Shown here: positions 37,532 through 49,644 of the stretch, one piece after another
Numbering within the stretch: the first letter of the stretch is position 1
How the letters are laid out: every line of letters begins with the position of its first letter
From: Paraescarpia echinospica
Lineage: Eukaryota > Annelida > Polychaeta > Sabellida > Siboglinidae
DNA length: 64,000 bases
Reading direction: 5' to 3'
NCBI GenBank assembly: GCA_020002185.1
Contig: CM034543.1
Location: 12,305,453-12,369,452, forward strand
The notes under the pieces: model-generated
The model's database searches: none
The model's input: the letters and a program-made list of their open reading frames with translations, nothing else
What the model was told of the DNA's origin: nothing
Made by a program: the position numbers and the translations under genes

Positions 37532-37651
<120 letters not shown>

Positions 37652-37694
37652 CTGTGTTGATTCCCAGTATGTTGATAATTATATCTACACACCA

Positions 37695-38054
37695 CGGCTC
37701 TTTTTTCTTTTTACCCCCTCCAGTCTTGGGATTGTGGCGTGCGGAGACGATGCGTAGGCAGGAGCTTTTCATATCCGCCCACTTCTTCTTCAACTCGGCC
37801 ACGGTCCGCCAATTGTTTCCCCGCGAAATAATTGCCGAAGCAGTACTGTCCCAAATATGCTTCTTTCGCAGATTTGTGACAGTATTGCTCAGCTTGCACT
37901 GTAGTGGGGAGGCATGCTCCGAATATTGCTCAAGTAAGCAGGCAATTTCGTCGTGGGCAAAATTTTCTTTCTGCTCGCGATTCACATTTTCCCGTGCTAT
38001 TTCCACGTTGTCGTCTGCAGTGTTGATAAACAAGACGCCGACGGAAGCAATCAC
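37695..38054 (-). pseudogene. Myb/SANT-like protein of Harbinger (right)
   Basis: Over the SANT-like domain this encodes the same residues as the left copy, so I could find no amino-acid change there. The frame runs into the AC tract on its 3' side in the same way. Confidence 0.8.
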
Positions 38055-38323
38055 GGTTACGATGTTTACACAGAACTATGGGAAGGGGAATTCCGGGGAA
38101 TACCCACTGATAACCATTCATCTAAATACGTGACAGCTTTACGCTCGTCTTAGCTAAGAAATAGGTAAGACAAGCTCCATGAAACCGGACTTATTTATTT
38201 TTATGCAAATACTTAGATACACAAACAGGAGTTTACGCAAATGCGTAACGTTCAGCAATTGCGTAGTTTAAGTACACTTCATGAAACCGGCCCCAGGGCA
38301 TTTAGCCTGAAAGAGATGTACAT

Positions 38324-39181
38324 TAAGATTGCATCATTGGAATGCGAATGTATCGATCAAAAGCAGTAGATTTCCATTTACCCATTTTTTTAATCTGTAT
38401 ATCTATAAATCCCTTCGAAGCAGCCGTCGTCGCTGTCCCAATTCGGAAGGAATGACCTTTGTACAGTTTGGTGTCATAACCCCCATGTGCCAGGCAGGCT
38501 GCCAGCTGATTGTCGAAAAATAATGCATGTATTACCGTTTTATCTGCAAAACAGATGAGAGGGCCACGTGTGGAACTCCGAGCCCGGAGGCATCGTTTGA
38601 TGACAGGGATAGGACAATGCTGAGATTGTGATTAAATTTCAAGGACAACAGGCCTGTTGGCCTTGTGGTGCTTATACTGGCGTATAGTAAGCTGCAAGGA
38701 ATTTATGTGTGGTCCTGACCCAAATTTGAGATCATTCAACTGTACAAGATCCTGTATACGTCCACCTGGACGCCAGGTAATTTCCCCGATTCGCAAGAAT
38801 CAACGAAATGCTAACATAAACATAGCAGCTATGCAGCATTATAAAAACCTGTCAGGTATAACAACCTGTGTTGCCGTTACCAGCTGAGCGAGCATGGGGG
38901 AGATCAATTGGGCGCCTTGTGTCTACTGACGCCGCGTTCTTTTGAACCCCGATCGTTAGCTTTTTAATATCAAAGCTTTCCGCTGGATCTAGCAAGTCGA
39001 TAATCTTATGACTGAAATATAATGACGGAACAGCAGATACAATGGTTGATGCTGCATACTGTGCCGCATACATGTGCGTGATGAAACCTGCGAGATGGAT
39101 TTGTGACAGAGGTATTGTTTTGGTACAGAGTGCACGCATTTCGAAATAATGTTTGAGCCTACCGGCACTGTAACGGTACAA
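38324..39181 (-). pseudogene. DIRS-like tyrosine recombinase (right)
   Basis: Retains the LRIGEI, HSFRIG, GKWKS and FDRYIR blocks with the Arg-His-Arg-Tyr catalytic set. It differs from the left copy at D/Y in ESFxIKK and by a 1-bp length change after PIDLP that alters the frame of the next few residues (HARSAGNGNTGCYT). The in-frame stop in the catalytic domain is also present here. Confidence 0.85.
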
Positions 39182-39214
39182 AGCTCTTGTAGTTGGATCT
39201 AATCAAATCGCGTT

Positions 39215-39898
39215 CTAATCTAGCATCATTTCGGGCCTCAGTGACTGTGCCATTACTGTTGGTTCGGCTTCTAGCCACCCTGCTGCACGTTTTGCCTCGT
39301 CTATCTGAAAGCGAGACAGGTGATCAGCAATGATATTCTGTAGACCTGGAACATGTTGACAACGGAATAAAATGTTACACTTCATACAGAATAGTACTAA
39401 CATTCGCACCAGCTTCATGATTCGCTGATTTCTGGAACTAAACTTGTTGACTATCTTGACAACCCCAGCGTTGTCAGTCATGAAGAGAATGCAGTTTTTA
39501 GCTAGATAGCATCCAAACATCGCAGTAACCGACACAGACGGATACAGCTCAAGTAGCGTTATGTCGGACGATGAAAACGATATGTGCCATTTCCTAGCTA
39601 CCCACTGACGGAGTCACCTCGTGGGAAATTAACTCATGAATCAGCCTGAATTTACCTGGGTCGTGTTTCGGTACTAAACCAATTTACAATTTGGGAATGG
39701 AGACTCGATAAAGGGACCTGCTACTCGTCCTAGCAACATTTCTTTCGTTAGTTTACCGTCAACTGTATAATCAGCCCAGATGGCAGATTGGTGATTCAGC
39801 CATACGTAATTATTGTGGACCGTCATAGTGAAGGGAGAACCCCAGTGTGAACCCGTTGAGAAGAATGGTTGCTTCCTGCTCATCATAATTTAATAATA
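39215..39898 (-). pseudogene. DIRS-like RT start and RNase H (right)
   Basis: RNase H frame 39535-39215 and first RT block 39886-39674. The RT block is cut shorter than on the left because of the 10-bp deletion near 39683, after which the frame ends. The RNase H acidic residues are preserved. Confidence 0.8.
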
Positions 39899-40851
39899 AT
39901 AATAATAAATCACTTCTAACGCGCCAATATTCTCAGACAATCCGAGCTCAGTGGCGCACCAAAACCAAAGGATTAAGTATTATCGTACTCGTGTGCTAGG
40001 CGAAAGTCGTCAACAAATGGATGGATGTGCTAAGAAGCTAAGGAGGATAGGCGATATTGAAAAGATAGGTTTTCAGGTGGCGACGAAATGTAACAATAGT
40101 TTCTGCTGATTTAACATTAACGGGAAGCGAATTCCATATAGTTGGCGCGGCAACTGCAAAAGCTCGAGTTCCAGCCTTTGTCTTAACTCCAGGAACAGAT
40201 AGCAACTTCGAACTAGACGACCGAAGTTGTCTGGCTTGTCTAGCTGGTTTGAGCATTGAGTGTAAATAACTAGGTTGTTTGGATGAATGAGCTTGGTAAA
40301 TGATCGTACATATCTTAAACATAATGCGATATCGCACGGGGAGCCAATGCATTGATTTTAGAAGTGGCCTTGAGCAGGAAAATCAAAGAGATTGTGTGAC
40401 TACCCTACAATTTTGTAATATCCTTGATAGCAATATTATGAAGGAGGGAATAGCAATAATCTAATATGCAGCTAACAAAAGCTGTTGCGATAGTCTTAGC
40501 GACAGAAAGCGACATATATATCGGCAAATGCGGCGAAGATCATGCATACGATAAAAACAGCAACGGCACGTTTGAGATATGTGTTGTCTGAAATTGAAGT
40601 CGCAATCAAAAGTCACTCCTAGATTCCGTGCTGATGATGCTGGTGTGATATTTTGACTCACTGCATTGGAGTACCAAAGATGATAAATTCATTTGTGTCT
40701 GCATTTAACTTTAATTTGCTGTCGGTCATCCATAAGGAAACATCTTGGAGACACTCGTTGAGTCAGTTTAATGAGTGACTTGTATCGCGCATGGCCAAGG
40801 AAATGTAAATATGTGTGCCATCTGCATAAAGGTTATAATCCAAGTTATGAT
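39889..40851 (-). mobile_element. L2-like LINE fragment inserted in DIRS-like element (right)
   Basis: Same insertion as 31664-32626, with the TTA tail appearing as TAA units at about 39891-39909. It includes the terminal coding block (40352-40038) and a further frame (40661-40461) that reads the region around NITPASSARNLGVTFDCDFN. Confidence 0.85.
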
Positions 40852-40959
40852 TTTGGAATACAGAGCAACATGCGGATATTAATTAAGTCCCTCTTCCAAA
40901 TCTTTTGCTTCATTTCAATAAGGCGATTGCCCCCTAGTGATCGGTTTAGGAAAATTTAA

Positions 40960-41391
40960 CTTGTTGATTGGGGTGGAAATGCTCCCCCTAGCACATGCAT
41001 AACGTCATCGGCCCTATCACTCACTGGCTGTAATGGCGGAAACGAGTCCAGTTCGTCGATTGGCTGAGCAACCTCACCGTCCAGAGGAAGTTCCGGTCAA
41101 CTGCCGTGCAATGTGGCTGGCAGAAAACGAACTTATGCTTCCAGTTTCGCAATCACTGCTGTCACAATGGCGCCTGCCGCGGCAAAGATGGGATCTGGCT
41201 CGGAAGCACTGGTGACAGTAGCGCTGATGGCCCCATGGCGACGTGTCACAGGACGGCCGCTTGCGACAGCTGCCACGTCCGGTATTCCCATTGCAAAGGC
41301 GACAACAGTATGGCGCAATATGTCGCTTCCTTTGTGGCATCTCAAATCTAGAAAATAACCCAAAACAGACCGCACGGAGGTGCAATTCCAA
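40960..41391 (-). pseudogene. DIRS-like Gag-type ORF (right)
   Basis: Cys/His/Arg-rich frame 41391-41074, followed by sequence encoding the IWKRDLI-type block. It is equivalent to 31124-31650 with two residue differences. The overlapping frames in both directions are shadows of this region. Confidence 0.45.
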
Positions 41392-41960
41392 CTGTGAAAT
41401 GTATAATACATGACAAAACTCGAGAACTTAACCATCTCACGGCGGATACCACAATGAATAATGTCGTGACGGCTGTAATACTGTGAGAATCGTGTCTCGA
41501 AACAGTCACCCACGAATATAACATGTTTGGGTGAGAAAATGGGCCTACGTGCCTATTCGGACCCTGGGGTGCCCGCCATTGACAACACCAGTCGAATTTC
41601 GAACAAAAGAAATTAGGTCGTAAATATCGGTAAGGCGACAACACGAGAAAGAATCAATATTCAAACTCACCGCACTGTGTGCCCCACAGAGTGTGCCACT
41701 CAGTAAAATCGAATACAGATCTCAAACATGCTAATGATATAGATAACACACAAATTTGAGTTTTCTTCTTTAGTGAAAATAGACTGATTTTGCTGACGGA
41801 GAAATCAAAGTGACCGATCTAGCTGTATTTCTAGGCGTGCTCTTGCTGGACAAATCCATTAGTTTAACAATACTTAACAAGATTGCCACCCAGAGAATTA
41901 ACTCTAGGTGGCAGGTGGACAAGGAAGCCCTTTGGCTTATCGAGAGTCCGACCCTTTTAT

Positions 41961-43830
41961 CTATGTGTATCCCGCCCGTCTGAGGTATGTGTCGATTTTA
42001 TTTTTAAACATATTCACGCTACTAGCACCCACACAATCAGCAAGTAATCTATTCCATTCATTTACAGTCCTTTGAGAAAATGAAAACTTTCTTATATCTA
42101 ATCTACTCTGCTCCTTTGCTAATGTAACTTCATGTCCTCTAGTCCTTCTATCTTTCTTAACTGAGAACAAACTATTTCTATCAATATTTTCATAACCCTT
42201 CAATATTTTAAACACTTCTATCTGATCTCCTCTCAATCTCCTGGTCTCTAGTGTTGTTAAACCGCATTTTTTTAGGCGTATTTCGTAACTAAGATCCCTC
42301 AGTTTTGGTATCATTTTAGTTGCTCTCCTCTGCACTCTTTCTAGCATATCTATGTCCTTCCTGCGATATGGCCTCCACGCTTGAAAACAATATTCTAAAT
42401 GAGGCCTAACTATTGTTTTGTACAGCGGTATTATTAGCTCTTTTACCTTATACGTTATGTTTCCCCTAATTAATCCAAGGATTTGATTTCCCTTTGAAGC
42501 TGCAATTCCGCACTGCTCTGAAACCTTCACATCAGCACTAATGGTTAACCCTAATTCCTTTTCTTTTACAGTAGTACTTAGTACAGTACCCCCCATTGTA
42601 TATTCTACCTCTTCGTTCCCATGTCCTGTGTGGAGGCATTTACATTTCCCAAAATTGAACAGCATTTGCCACTTTTCAGACCATTTGATTAACCTGTCAA
42701 GATCATCTTGTAAATGCTGTCTATCTCCATCACTTTTAATCCTTCTAAACACTTTTGTATCATCCGCAAATTTCAACACCTTGCTTGTTATTTCATCATC
42801 CAAATCGTTGATATATATTAAGAATAATATAGGTCCTAATACTGATCCCTGTGGTACCCCACTCAATACCGATTTCCAGTTTGAAGTCTCCCATCAACTA
42901 TTACACGTTGTCTTCTGTCAATCAGCCATTGTTCTATCCAGTTTATTATACCATTTCCTATGCCATTGACCTTTAGTTTAAGCAGTAATCTTTGATGTGG
43001 TACTTTGTCGAAAGCTTTTTGAAAATCTAAGTAGACGATATCTACTGGTGATCCCTCATCTACCCACTTAGTGATGTCTTCCAAAAAACATAACATATTT
43101 GTTAAGCATGACCTCGCTTTAAAAAACCATGTTGAGATGAGTTAATCAAGTAGTGTTTAACAAGAAAATCCACCATGTGATCTTTAATAAGTGTTTCTAA
43201 TAATTTACAAATCACTGATGTTAAACCCACTGGTCTATAGTTCTCTGACTTGTTTCTCGAACCTTTTTTGAATAACGGTATAATGTTTGCTTCTTTCCAT
43301 TCTAAAGGAACCACTCCCTCTTCTAATGACAAGTTGAAAACTGTTGTAAGCGGTATGCTAATTTGTTTTACAATTTCCAATAGTAGTTTGGGTGGAATAC
43401 CATCCACACCAGGTGATTTATTATCATTCATAACCCTTATTTTCTTAGCTACCATTTCCGGGGTTACAATTAATTGTCCTAAATAGTCTGAATCTGCCCC
43501 CTTGAACTTAGCCACTGGTACAGGCAGTGAACTAATATCTTCCCTGGTAAACACTGAACTAAAGTACTCATTCAGGTCTTCTGCCATTAAGAATCCCTCT
43601 GATATTATATTTCCAGCACTATCTTCTAGAGGACCGACTTTATCTTGAACTTTCTGTTTGCTTCGAACATACGCATAAAAACTCTTGCTGTCATGTTTTA
43701 TATTACTAGCTAATTGTTGTTCATAGCTTCTCTTTGAATTTCTAATTTCAGCTGTAGCTTGGTTAAGTGCTTCTTTATAACTGTTGTAGTCTTCATCATT
43801 TCCAGTACATCTATATGACTTCCACATCAT
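41961..43830 (-). pseudogene. CR1 ORF2 reverse transcriptase (right)
   Basis: Pieces 43830-43102, 43096-42863 and 42866-41961, with the same frameshifts as the left copy. FADDTKVF is intact. Single-residue differences from the left copy are listed there. Confidence 0.93.
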
Positions 43831-43881
43831 TTGTTTATATTTAATTTTTCTAATGGCTTCTTTCGATAAGTGTTTCTTTTT

Positions 43882-44856
43882 TTACCGTTTTCCTTGTTTT
43901 TTGAAGGGTACAAATTTATCGACTATGCACTTAATTTCACTCTTTAATATATTCCAGCATTCTGTTGTCGTCTTATTTTTCAGTGTGTTATTCCAGTCTA
44001 TCTTTGCTAAATATTTCCTCATGTCCTTATACCTTCCTTTGTGGACATTTCTCCTATACTGCTTTTTACTATTCCTTTCTGATTTTACTTTGATGGTAAA
44101 ATGTATCTGGTTGTGATCGCTACTCCCCAGTGGCTCACATATCTTGACATTGTCAACTAATTCATTCTGTGAGGACAAAACTATGTCTAACACATTCTCA
44201 CCCCTGGTTGGTTCTAGCACATGTTGAGAAAGGAATGTATCTTGAACTAAAACTTAAAACTTGTGGTCCTCACTCCCCATACTCTGTAGAGATTTACATT
44301 GTATATGCCCGTGGTTAAAATCCCCCATAATAATACAGTCCCGTTTGCTTACTTGCCTTATAGCGTTTTGTATTTTTTCATTCTCCTCTATGCTTATGTT
44401 TGGACTTCGATAAACTAACCCAACTGTTAACGTTGAGTTTCCTGTAACTATGTTACACCAAACAGCTTCTTCGCAATCTGCTTCTCTTTCTAATTTTATT
44501 TCATAAGCCTGAATAGATTCTTTAATATATAAAATAACTCCACCTCCCTTTCTTCCTATTCTATCTTTTCTAAACATTACATATCCTGTCAGTCCCAATT
44601 CAGCATCTGATATATCGGTGGTGGTCCAGGATTCGGTTATACCTATTATATGAGGGTCAATATCTTCTACCATAATGTTTAGTTCATTTCTTTTGTTTAC
44701 TATACTCCTTGCATTTAAACAAACACATTTATATCCAGCTTCAGAAGAGTTTTCCAGACTGTTATTTGCTGGTTTATTTGTGCTGTCTTTATCTATGCCT
44801 CCATTTTCAGGCTTTTCTGTGAGTCCCCCCTGCGAATCTAGTTTAAATAGATACAA
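43882..44856 (-). pseudogene. CR1 ORF2 endonuclease domain (right)
   Basis: Same two pieces as the left copy (44856-44254 and 44220-43882) with the identical in-frame stop between them and all catalytic motifs legible. No residue difference was seen. Confidence 0.9.
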
Positions 44857-45386
44857 CCTGTCCCACTGTCAACAGATCGCAGCAGGTTCTCTGAGAAAAC
44901 TGCTGCCCCTTTCCACTAAGATGGAGGCCACCTCTCATGTACATATCTTCCTTCCCAACAATGTATCCCCATAAATCTATGAATCCCACCCCCTCTTCCT
45001 CACACATCTGCTCAACTAGTGCGTTGATCGCCATCCTCTTACAGTTTCTATACATTGCCCCCCTTCCTCCCATTACTGGCAAAATTCCTGACAGAATAAC
45101 CTGTTCAACTCTCGTCTTCTTTACCTTCCTCACTAACTGGCTATGCTTTTGTATTATCGCAGTTGTTCCCTCCCTGTCAGCATTATTTGTTCCTACATGT
45201 ACCAGTATAGACCCCCCTTGCCATGTCCCAATACCTTCTCTACCCTCTCAGTTACATGTTCAATCCTAGCCCCCGGTAAACAAACAACGATGTCCTTCCC
45301 CTCGTTCAGTGCCTTGTCCGTCTTTCTCATAATGGAGTCGCCCATAAACACCCTCTCTTTCCTCATTGCCCCCTCAATCACTGCTC
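44843..45386 (-). pseudogene. CR1 ORF1 with SGNH-hydrolase-like domain
   Basis: Two pieces, 45381-45193 and 45133-44843, are separated by a 1-base loss in a G run near 45215. Esterase-type blocks are in order: FMGDSIMRKTDKAL with the block-I Ser, HVGTNNADREGTT (block III, read in the shifted frame), LSGILPVMG, and VGFIDLWGYIVG followed by MRGGLHLSGKGQQ (block V). In CR1 ORF1 proteins the last block usually reads D-G-L-H; here the Asp is Gly, so a catalytic residue appears lost. SGNH/esterase ORF1 proteins are known in vertebrate and invertebrate CR1 elements. Only the last part (from 44995 downwards) lies within inverted repeat B. Confidence 0.8.
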
Positions 45387-45395
45387 ACAGTTAGG

Positions 45396-45610
45396 GGAAG
45401 ACAGGTTACCCCCTAGTATCTATATACATATCATTCTATTAAATTAGAACTTCGCATTTACTGTCATTTAGAAACCAATTAATTAATCGAAATAATAAAC
45501 GTAGATAATATAACTATATAATGTATTGCAACATTGATTATGTATGGCGCAATGAGAAGTGCAAAAAACAAACAAACAACCAAACAGCTGCTCCAAAGGA
45601 TATATGGAAG
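45396..45610. other. Short interval without recognised feature
   Basis: AT-rich flank between the CR1 5' end and the ORF1 fragment; nothing recognised. Confidence 0.5.
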
Positions 45611-45973
45611 CTAATCTCCTTTCTTTATCTTAACAAACATCAGCCTGGCCCGCTTGACAGTGAGATTTTCGTTCACGTGAATGTGGTCGTCTTTGCGCAG
45701 TCGGCTGAGTTCTTTCAGGTGAGTGCGTGCACGACACACTTCCTGACGCACCGCTTCGCTGCGAAACCGAACAATGACGGCGCGCTTGCGCGGACGACCC
45801 TGTTCATCCTGCTTTGGTCCAATACTGCGGCTTCTTTCCAGGTGTTCGGCTTTGATGTGGGCCAATCGCAAGTTCTGTTAAATCGTAGCGATCACCACGG
45901 CAATAGGGTTCTCGCTGTCTACTTCCGGAATACCACGGAAGCGTAGGTTTGGGCGCCTGGCGTATTGCTCCAT
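45611..45973 (-). pseudogene. LINE ORF1 RNA-binding domain, 3' piece of split ORF
   Basis: The minus strand reads MEQYARRPNLRFRGIPEVDS from the insertion point. It then continues, after a frameshift near 45880, with AVIVRFRSEAVRQEVCRART and VNENLTVKRARLMFVKIKKG. This is the RRM-like domain of L1-type (Transposase_22) LINE ORF1 proteins: the E-Q-Y-(S/A)-R-R-x-N-L-R-x-x-G-(I/V)-P-E entry, the (I/V)-V-(R/K)-F strand and the I-x-V-N-E-x-L-T-x-K-R-A-x-L block. The coiled-coil half is at 50643-50830, separated by a 4.66-kb insertion. Confidence 0.8.
45965..45973. repeat. Target-site duplication, left of nested LINE
   Basis: ttgctccat on plus, identical to 50634-50642. Placing the two flanks together with one copy restores a continuous ORF1 across the site. 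Confidence 0.85.
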
Positions 45974-46276
45974 CTTTTTTTTCTTTCTTTTTTATACTTT
46001 AATCCTTTATTGATACATAATGTACATTGCAGCATAGATGTGGCAGTAATATGAAACTCATAAATACATTACGTATCAATTGGAACAAAGCATCACATTG
46101 CTTGTGTTCCTTATTCATGTCATATTAGTAATGTAAACTATAAAAAAAAAACGACAACATAATACATAAACATATTCATAATAAACTAACTAATTATTTA
46201 ATAGTGCATTATACGAGTACCGTAATACCGAACACCGGTTGCATCTTAACAAGGACAAATTACATTAAACAAAAAT

Positions 46277-47827
46277 TTAGCATATGTTTGCTAGAATTAG
46301 ACGTTTGGTCCTTTGTTTGAACATATGAAGAGATGTACAATATTGTAAATAGTAATTTGTAATAAATGTATTCCAGATTTTAGGACCAACATAAGCCAAA
46401 GTCAGTTGTCTGCAATTTGTCTTGCAGTATGGTATTTTATATGTTACTTCCTGCCTTGTATTATATTGATGTGTGGATATTTGCAGGACAAACACATTAT
46501 GAAATATATCTGGCAACATACCCCTATTATGTTTGAACATTAAAATACAGCATAAGTATTTATTTACGTCATAAATATTCATTATTTGATAAGATGTAAA
46601 TAAAGGCTGCGTATGATCAATAAATCCTATATGACTTATTACTCGCAAAACTCTTTTTTGGAGTAAATGAATTTTAGCAAGGTATATTTTCGGGGCCCTT
46701 CCCCAGACGACATTACAGTAAGTGATATATGGGTATATAAACTTGTAATACAGATTTAACAATGATTTATTATCTAATTTGTTTGTTACCTTTTTCATAA
46801 TACCAATATTCTTAGAAATGTTATTTCATATATATTTAATGTGTGAGCTCCAGTTCAATTTATTATTTATAAGCATACCCAAAAACTTTATCTCATGTAC
46901 AGTGTTAATTTGTATGCCGTCTATGCAAATGTTATTACTCCTTTCTCTTATACTGATCGTATTACTGAAGGTCACTGTGTGAGTTTTCTGTATATTCAAA
47001 GAAAGTTTACTAATTTTAAGCCATAAAGATATTTTTTTTATTTCAGTGTTCAGAGCAATTTCCATTTCATTTATGTTGTTGCCTTGTATAAAGATGCTCG
47101 AGTCATCAGCAAACATAATGGTAAACGTTGTGTCAGATAAAGTAGATAAATCATTTATATAGATAAGAAAGAGTAAAGGTCCCATAATTGAACCCTGCGG
47201 AACACCACATGTTATGTTTTTAAGGGAAGATTTTGTTCCATAAAATTTTACTCGTTGTTGTCTGTAACCTAAAAAGTTACGAATCCATTGAAGTATATTC
47301 CCTCTGATTCCATAATGTGTTAATTTTCTCAATAATATATTATGATTAACGGAATCAAAGGCTTTTGCTAAATCCAGAAATAACCCAATTACGTGCTCTT
47401 TGGTATCGATTGCCTGACTAATTTTGTCAATTAGCAGTGAAATAGCCATATCAGTGGAAAATCCTTTCCTAAAACCAAATTGGGAGTTAGACAAGATGTT
47501 ATGTTTCATTATGTAATTCCTTAATCTATTGTACATTAATCTTTCAAACACCTTTGAAAATACAGGCAAGACAGAGATAGGCCTGTAATTATTAATTAAT
47601 GATGTATAGCCATTTTTAAAAACTGGAACTATATCAGCTATTTTTAGTTGATCAGGAACATATCCGTGATTAAATGATAAGTTTACAATGTAACTTAAAG
47701 GATAAAGTAGGTTGGAGAAGGCCTGCTTGACAATAATAGGTTTTATGCCATCCCATCCAGGACTAGAGTTTTTTAAATTCTTGATAATTCCCTTTATCTC
47801 ATCTGGTGTGGCTGCCGACAGATACAT
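46277..47827 (-). pseudogene. LINE ORF2 reverse transcriptase (nested element)
   Basis: Two same-frame pieces, 47827-46826 and 46798-46277, are separated by a single TGA after SSHIKYI. Motifs in order: SSPGWDGIKPIIVKQA, INNYRPISVLPVFSKVFERL, FGFRKGFSTDMAI, VIGLFLDLAKAFDSVNHNIL with the catalytic Asp, TCGVPQGSIMGPLLFLIYIN, FTIMFADDSSIF with both catalytic Asp residues, and FLGMLINNKLNW. The tail after the stop includes YITYCNVVWG and the terminal YVGPKIWNTF. Apart from that nonsense codon the RT is well preserved, which fits a young insertion. Confidence 0.9.
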
Positions 47828-48312
47828 TGACTTTTTATAGACTCCTTGGAGGTATTCATCAGGATTCTCTGATATGACTGGTATCTTATCAGCCAGTTCT
47901 GGACCTATGCTTGTAAAATATAAATTAAATTTATGAGCTATGCATTTTTATTTTTTGTTAGTTTACCGTCGTATGAATAGTAATTTATCATTATATAAAC
48001 ATACTTCCTTTCTTCCTATAATACTCTTTAAAACTATCCAAGTTTTTTGCAAATTACCCTTGTGCTGTTGAAGCTCCCGTCGATAGTATTCTCTTTCTAC
48101 TACAGTAATAAGACAATTTAATTTATTTCTATACCTTTTATAATTAGTTTAATTGAAGACGGTTGGTTTTTTCAAGTAGTACATATACAATTTGTGTTTA
48201 GTTCTAATGGAGCGTCTGAGTCCCGTAGTAATCCACGGTTTATGTTTTCTTGTCCTAATATTTGTCTTAGCTAACGGAAATGAATTATTGTATGCAACTA
48301 ATATATCATTAA

Positions 48313-49341
48313 TTAATATAGTATAACTTTATTGGGGATCTCTGCATGCATAAACTTCATCCCAGCATATTTATCTAAACTCTCTTTGAATGTAGCAGTA
48401 GTCTGCGCATTATATATTCTAGTCGCTATTGTCGTTTCTACCTTTGTGCTATTAGTATGTTTAGTGAGCAAAAACATTGATAAGTGGTAAGAAATATATG
48501 TATATATTATTCCATGCAATTGATAATTTGCACCAATTAAATAATTGCTGTATATATTATCGATGACAGTGGCAGTTGTTTCTAGTAGGCTTGCTGATAA
48601 GGGGTATAAATGCCTGTTGGAACATTGCATCTATGTAATCTTGGGTTTCCGTGTGACTACCATAATTAAGTAGATTAATGTTAGTCACCCATTATGTAAC
48701 ACTGTTTATTATCAACCTTGAGAGTTTGTATAATATAGATAACATGTTCTGGGAAAGCAGTAATGTTTGTATTAGGTGGTCGATAGACAACACATACAGT
48801 TGTTTTGTTATTGCATGTCTTAGACTGAGTCTTGACTTCAATAAAAACGCATTCCAAATATTCAGTTACAATACTCATTTCTGGTAATTCAGTACACTCA
48901 AGGGATTTACGAGCGAACATATAAGGATACACCACCTCCCTTCTTGGAAGGCCTAGTCAAATGTATACTTTTGTATTCTGGCAATTCAAGTAGATCAAGA
49001 TTGTCATTATGTAACCAAGTTTCACTTATACCGATGACCGAGAACCGATTATCGATCAGTGACAAGAAATCACCCAATTTGTCAATGTTCTTTGGCAAGC
49101 TTCGGATATTTATATGCATAAGAGAGAACTCGTCATCAGATATATTATTTCTTTTTATAACTTCATTAATGTCGTCCTCGAGACAATATTTAGTATTTAC
49201 AAAGTTATCTGTTGTAAGTAAATTACAATCGGGATCTATATTCCGCATTGCAGCATTACCAGTTTCATAATCATTTATATCATCTAAGGTAGTATTAGGT
49301 AGTTGGCTCATAGAATTTAAATGCAGTATATACATACACAT
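48313..49341 (-). pseudogene. LINE ORF2 endonuclease (nested element)
   Basis: Three frames: 49341-48907 (FSLMHINIRSLPKNIDKLGD, FSVIGISETWLH, KKGGGVSLYVRS), 48935-48681 (VCVVYRPPNTNITAF, QCYIMGD) and 48630-48313 (ATVIDNIYSNYLIGANY, GIIYTYISYHLSMFLL). The expected catalytic Asn, Glu, Asp and final S-D-H positions are readable except that SDH is SYH. Two frameshifts separate the parts, so the enzyme is broken. The N-terminal 80 residues before the endonuclease have no known motif. Confidence 0.85.
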
Positions 49342-49644
49342 TCACACGGTACAAAATAATGCTTCTATAATTGCATGTCACATTTACAAACAGTTTTATA
49401 AAAAATCAACGTTGTGAGACATCTGTTAAGTTGCAGTAGGTTAGTTAGTATACATGATATATATCGATAAAACATAGCAATAAAGTATATATGAGTAATC
49501 AAATAAGACACGAACCATATGTAGAATACGAAGGTGTCCATGAATGAGACCATGAATGGTACAGTCCCCATGTGAACAAGCACTATGATAGGTCGACTAG
49601 AGATACAAAATGTCCACCGTGACTTGGGCCAATGTCCAATGCAA

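Larger units (their letters stand above)
38295..41859 (-). mobile_element. DIRS-like retrotransposon, right copy
   Basis: Same order and same lesions as the left copy, in reverse: recombinase (39181-38324), RNase H and first RT block (39898-39215), L2-like insertion (40851-39889), Gag-like region (41391-40960). The large RT deletion, the frameshift in the recombinase and the L2-like insertion are all shared, so these are copies of one locus. This copy lacks 12 bp found in the left leader region near 30880. Confidence 0.75.
41860..45395 (-). mobile_element. CR1 LINE, right copy, with ORF1
   Basis: It matches the left CR1 base for base apart from a few substitutions over 41860-44995, with the same two in-frame stops and two frameshifts. 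It then continues a further 400 bp into ORF1. The 5' end is near 45395; no promoter-like 5' UTR is evident, so this is probably itself a 5'-truncated insertion. Confidence 0.9.

Noticed and set aside
41113..41358. Ala/Thr-rich ORFs opposite the Gag-like region
   Set aside because: Antisense or out-of-frame to the Cys/Arg-rich frame; no independent support.
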